DNA from: Gammaproteobacteria bacterium
GTDB lineage: Bacteria > Pseudomonadota > Gammaproteobacteria > Pseudomonadales > Pseudohongiellaceae
Assembly (NCBI GenBank): GCA_029242705.1
Contig: JAQWTK010000018.1
Span: forward strand, 1-44,826
DNA: 44,826 nt
Reading direction: 5' to 3'
The notes under the pieces are model-generated. The model made no database searches and had not been told where the DNA came from. It worked only from the letters and a program-made list of their open reading frames with translations. Each line of letters starts with the position of its first letter. Positions within the stretch are counted from its first letter, which is position 1. Positions 42,356-44,826 of this stretch are shown here, in pieces. A program made the position numbers and the translations under genes.

Positions 42356-43609
42356 GTGAAAAATCTTACATCACGTCGTCAATTTTTAGGAAGCGCAGGA
42401 GCTTTGTTTTTTTCCGGCTCCGTAGTCAATAACCAAAATGCGCTTGCGCAGAGGTATTCAGATTCGGATGATGAGACATATTGGGATCTAGTGCGTTCAC
42501 AATTTTCATTCGATGAATCTAAGATTCCGATGAACGCTGCTAATTTGTGTCCTTCATTTAGATCAGTTTCAGAAGTTGTTTCATCACTAACACATGATAT
42601 AGACAAAGACTGCTCCTTTAATAATCGTTCTAAATTTAATCGATTTCTTGAAAATTCTAGAAGCATTGTTGCTGCGCAGTTGAATGTAGGAAAAAATGAA
42701 ATAGCGTTAGTTAGAAATACGAGTGAAGCCAACAACATCATTAACAATGGTATAGATTTATCTCAGGATGATGAGGTTTTAATTTGGGATCAAAATCACC
42801 CAACAAATAATGTGGCATGGGAAGTGCGTGCTGCGAGGAAAGGTTTTTTGGTTAAAAAAGTTAGTACTCCAGTTAAGCCTAACGATGATCAGGAGCTAAT
42901 CGATGTCTTCGTTTCGCAATTTACAACTAAGACTAAAGTTCTCGCCTTGACTCATGTTTCAAATGTCAGTGGAATTAAACTCCCCATTAAGGAACTGGCA
43001 AGTGCTGCGCACGCAAGAGGAATTTATGTGCATGTTGATGGGGCACAGGCTTGGGGTGCGATGTCGTTAGATCTGACTGAGCTTGACATAGATTCTTTTT
43101 CGGCGAGTTCTCATAAGTGGTTTATGGGGCCTAAAGAAGTAGGGGTACTTTATATAAAACAGCAAAATATCGATCATTTTTGGCCAAACGTAATTGCTGC
43201 AGGATGGGGTAATCAATCTGATACGCAACTTGAAGGTGCTAGAAAGTTTGAATCTTTGGGTCAAAGGGATGATGCAGCACTAGCGGGGATCGCGACGACT
43301 GCGCATCAATTAGATCTAATAGGTCTCGAAAGAATTGAAAAGAGAATAGTTAATTTATCTAGCTATCTAAAAGAGGGAGTCACTGGCTTAGGATTAGAAC
43401 TAGTGACACCTATTGAGTCAAATTTAAGCCACGGCGTATGTATTGTTGAGGCTCCTGTCAGCGAGAGGAGTGATATAACAAACAAATTATATGAAAATTA
43501 TGGGATTTCTGGGGCAGCAACAGGAGGAATACGATTGTGCCCGGCAATATACAATACGATGGAACATGTGGACCGAGCAATTGATGCCCTCAAAGAGGCC
43601 ATGACGTAA
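42356..43609 (+). CDS. Tat-exported class V aminotransferase-like PLP enzyme
   Basis: 417 residues, GTG start with AGGGG seven bases before it. SRRQFLGSAGALFF is a twin-arginine signal, then a cleavage site near ALAQ. The mature part has the class V fold: ARNTSEANNIINNG-like VRNTSEANN, WDQNHPTNNVAWE, VLALTHVSNVSGIKLPIKEL, VHVDGAQAWGAMSLDL (D228 for the PLP ring nitrogen) and SSHKWFMGPKEVG (K254 for the Schiff base). It fits isopenicillin-N-epimerase-like or cysteine-desulfurase-like enzymes; the substrate is unknown. Export to the periplasm with cofactor bound is unusual and fits Tat use. The TauD-type gene follows 126 bases later. Confidence 0.9.
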   Translation: MKNLTSRRQFLGSAGALFFSGSVVNNQNALAQRYSDSDDETYWDLVRSQFSFDESKIPMNAANLCPSFRSVSEVVSSLTHDIDKDCSFNNRSKFNRFLENSRSIVAAQLNVGKNEIALVRNTSEANNIINNGIDLSQDDEVLIWDQNHPTNNVAWEVRAARKGFLVKKVSTPVKPNDDQELIDVFVSQFTTKTKVLALTHVSNVSGIKLPIKELASAAHARGIYVHVDGAQAWGAMSLDLTELDIDSFSASSHKWFMGPKEVGVLYIKQQNIDHFWPNVIAAGWGNQSDTQLEGARKFESLGQRDDAALAGIATTAHQLDLIGLERIEKRIVNLSSYLKEGVTGLGLELVTPIESNLSHGVCIVEAPVSERSDITNKLYENYGISGAATGGIRLCPAIYNTMEHVDRAIDALKEAMT

Positions 43610-43669
43610 AAGATTTACCGTTAGCTAGAAAACCAAAGAAATAAAAATTGTATCTGAAGATGGGCAGTA

Positions 43670-43699
43670 AACTGCACGCTTCGTGCGGTTATATATAAT
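43670..43699 (+). promoter_or_regulatory. Palindrome and -10 box before the dioxygenase gene
   Basis: AACTGCACG (43670-43678) and CGTGCGGTT (43682-43690) form a 9-bp inverted repeat with a CTT centre and one G-T mismatch. A perfect -10 box, TATAAT (43694-43699), starts three bases later; the inverted repeat fills the spacer and -35 area. That is a good place for a repressor. It lacks a T tract, so a terminator for the upstream gene is less likely. Confidence 0.4.
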
Positions 43700-43735
43700 A
43701 CTTGCTTGTTGATAGATTGATCGGAGGAGTGGTGT

Positions 43736-44578
43736 ATGGAGATTATAATAAAACCTTCTGGACAGTCTTGTGGCGCCTCTGTAAATGGTGTTGATCTTAC
43801 GAGTGAGTTAAGTACTGAAGTAGTTACTCAAATTAGAACAGCTTGGCTTGAGCATAAAGTTCTTAGTTTTCCTGGTCAGCATATGTCAGATGATGATCTG
43901 GAGCGCTTTACTTTGTATTTTGGTGAGTTTGGGGATGATCCGTTTATAGCTCCAATACCGGGGCGGAAAAATATTATTGCTGTACAAAGAAAAGCGGATG
44001 AAACTACTAAGTTGTTCGCCGAAAACTGGCATACTGACTGGAGTTTTCAAGAGAAACCTCCTGCAGGGACTTGCTTGTTTGGTATAAATATTCCGCCTAG
44101 TGGTGGAGATACTCTTTTTGCCAATCAGCAAAAAGCTTGGAAAGAGATGCCAGAGCAGATGCAACTTAAATACCGAGATTTAATCGCTATTCACTCGGCT
44201 AAAAAGGCGTATTCGTTAGACGGTACTTATGGGGCGCGAGAGCAGCTTACCAATCGAAGTATGGATATTCGCCCTTCAGAAAGCGCGGTAAGAATGCAAA
44301 GGCACCCTCTTATAATTGATCACCCCGAAACTGGCCAAAAGGGTATTTTTAGTTGTCTTGGGTATATCGTTGGTTTCGAGGGTAGACCACAAGAGGAGTC
44401 TACCATTTTGTTAAGAGACCTTCTCGAATGGCAAGGAAGAGAAGAATTTGTGTATAGGCACAAATGGGAGCCGCAAATGCTCGTTATGTGGGACAATCGC
44501 GCAGTTTTACATAAAGCTACTGGTGGATATGAAGGGCACGAAAGACTCCTGCACCGCACAACCATCAGCGCATTTTGA
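43736..44578 (+). CDS. TauD/TfdA-type Fe(II)/2-oxoglutarate dioxygenase
   Basis: 280 residues, near TauD length. Metal ligands are H99-x-D101 (NWHTDWSF) and H259 (WDNRAVLH); the 2-oxoglutarate-binding Arg is R274 (LLHRTTI). SGGDTLFANQQKAWKEMP is the typical TauD-family segment. The family hydroxylates substrates such as taurine, chlorophenoxyacetates or other small acids; here the substrate is not predictable. GGAGGAG lies 7 bases before the ATG. The upstream aminotransferase-like gene is on the same strand with an inverted repeat between them. Confidence 0.94.
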   Translation: MEIIIKPSGQSCGASVNGVDLTSELSTEVVTQIRTAWLEHKVLSFPGQHMSDDDLERFTLYFGEFGDDPFIAPIPGRKNIIAVQRKADETTKLFAENWHTDWSFQEKPPAGTCLFGINIPPSGGDTLFANQQKAWKEMPEQMQLKYRDLIAIHSAKKAYSLDGTYGAREQLTNRSMDIRPSESAVRMQRHPLIIDHPETGQKGIFSCLGYIVGFEGRPQEESTILLRDLLEWQGREEFVYRHKWEPQMLVMWDNRAVLHKATGGYEGHERLLHRTTISAF

Positions 44579-44633
44579 TATGCTGCTTTCCTTTGCGATT
44601 TGCCTTAATTTTACTCGACTTTGACAAAGCCTT

Positions 44634-44816
44634 TTAATTTAGAGGCCTTTTGTAGACTGCATAGAGGGCGCTGCTACCTATAGGGACTATATTTATTAGT
44701 TCCCAACCAGCCACACCTTTGTTGTTCATCATCGCTTCTAATTTGTCAGCCGTTTTACTTCTTTCTTTTTCCTCAACTATTATCGTACTGACAAAGTATT
44801 CCCATTTCCCAGCCAT
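44634..44816 (-). CDS. DUF4177-like small protein
   Basis: 60 residues. KWEYFVSTIIVEE at the start and GVAGWELINIVPIG, YAVYKRPL at the end are the DUF4177 pattern (a WEY strand, the GWELV-like turn and the terminal KRP). GGAGG lies just upstream of the ATG on the minus strand. Function is unknown. Confidence 0.85.
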   Translation of the reverse strand: MAGKWEYFVSTIIVEEKERSKTADKLEAMMNNKGVAGWELINIVPIGSSALYAVYKRPLN

Positions 44817-44826
44817 AGCATCCTCC

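Noticed and set aside
1..44826. Phage or mobile island boundaries, tRNA genes, CRISPR arrays
   Set aside because: The tail genes belong to an eCIS set without capsid, terminase, integrase or lysis genes, and no tRNA, att repeats or spacer arrays were seen by eye.

Overview
This window carries an almost complete extracellular contractile injection system (eCIS) locus of the Pvc/Afp type, followed by chromosomal genes of a Gram-negative bacterium, most likely a marine gammaproteobacterium. The lineage call is an inference from lipoprotein and Tat signals, a DUF2470 (HugZ-type) protein, a DUF5062-like protein, a CspA protein, TauD and DoxX homologues and AT-rich coding sequence; nothing here fixes the genus. 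No rRNA, tRNA, IS, integrase, att site or CRISPR array was seen.

1-4878 (+) is a cargo or accessory block. It holds the 3' end of a large beta-rich protein cut by the window edge, a 607-aa protein with hydrophobic helices, a 153-aa chaperone-like partner, a DUF4157 (eCIS core) protein with an HEAWH motif, and an 85-aa protein made only of the disordered leader type. 4934-5719 (-) encodes a SARP/BTAD transcriptional regulator. Between it and the structural operon lie four AACG direct repeats spaced exactly 11 bp apart, flanked by promoter-like hexamers on both sides.

5993-31056 (+) is a tightly packed, often overlapping operon. In order it encodes Pvc16-like terminator (DUF4255), an unknown protein with three repeats, one sheath, two tube paralogues, Pvc6-like DUF5908, LysM Pvc7-like, VgrG-like spike (Pvc8), PAAR tip (Pvc10), gp25-like (Pvc9), Pvc11-like baseplate, a 292-aa fibre or baseplate candidate, Pvc12-like baseplate, the tape measure (Pvc14), the AAA+ ATPase (Pvc15), a large membrane-anchored protein with a degenerate GH18-like domain, and a SAM methyltransferase. 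The tape measure is split by one in-frame TAA that replaces the tyrosine of a motif repeated elsewhere in the same protein.

31071-44826 holds ordinary chromosomal genes in small units: a DUF900-like lipoprotein hydrolase with Thr in the nucleophile position, DUF2470 protein, PQQ-type quinoprotein lipoprotein, penicillin/AHL acylase lipoprotein, several small membrane or secreted proteins, DoxX, EamA transporter, cold-shock protein, a Tat-exported class V aminotransferase, a TauD-type dioxygenase and a DUF4177 protein.

In a working model, the SARP protein controls the divergent structural operon and perhaps itself. The operon builds a tube and sheath on a Pvc11/Pvc12/gp25/VgrG/PAAR baseplate, with length set by Pvc14, and the upstream DUF4157-type proteins are candidate loaded cargo. 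The least explained parts are the interrupted ruler, the membrane-anchored pseudo-GH18 protein, the repeat protein between terminator and sheath, and the cargo/chaperone pair.
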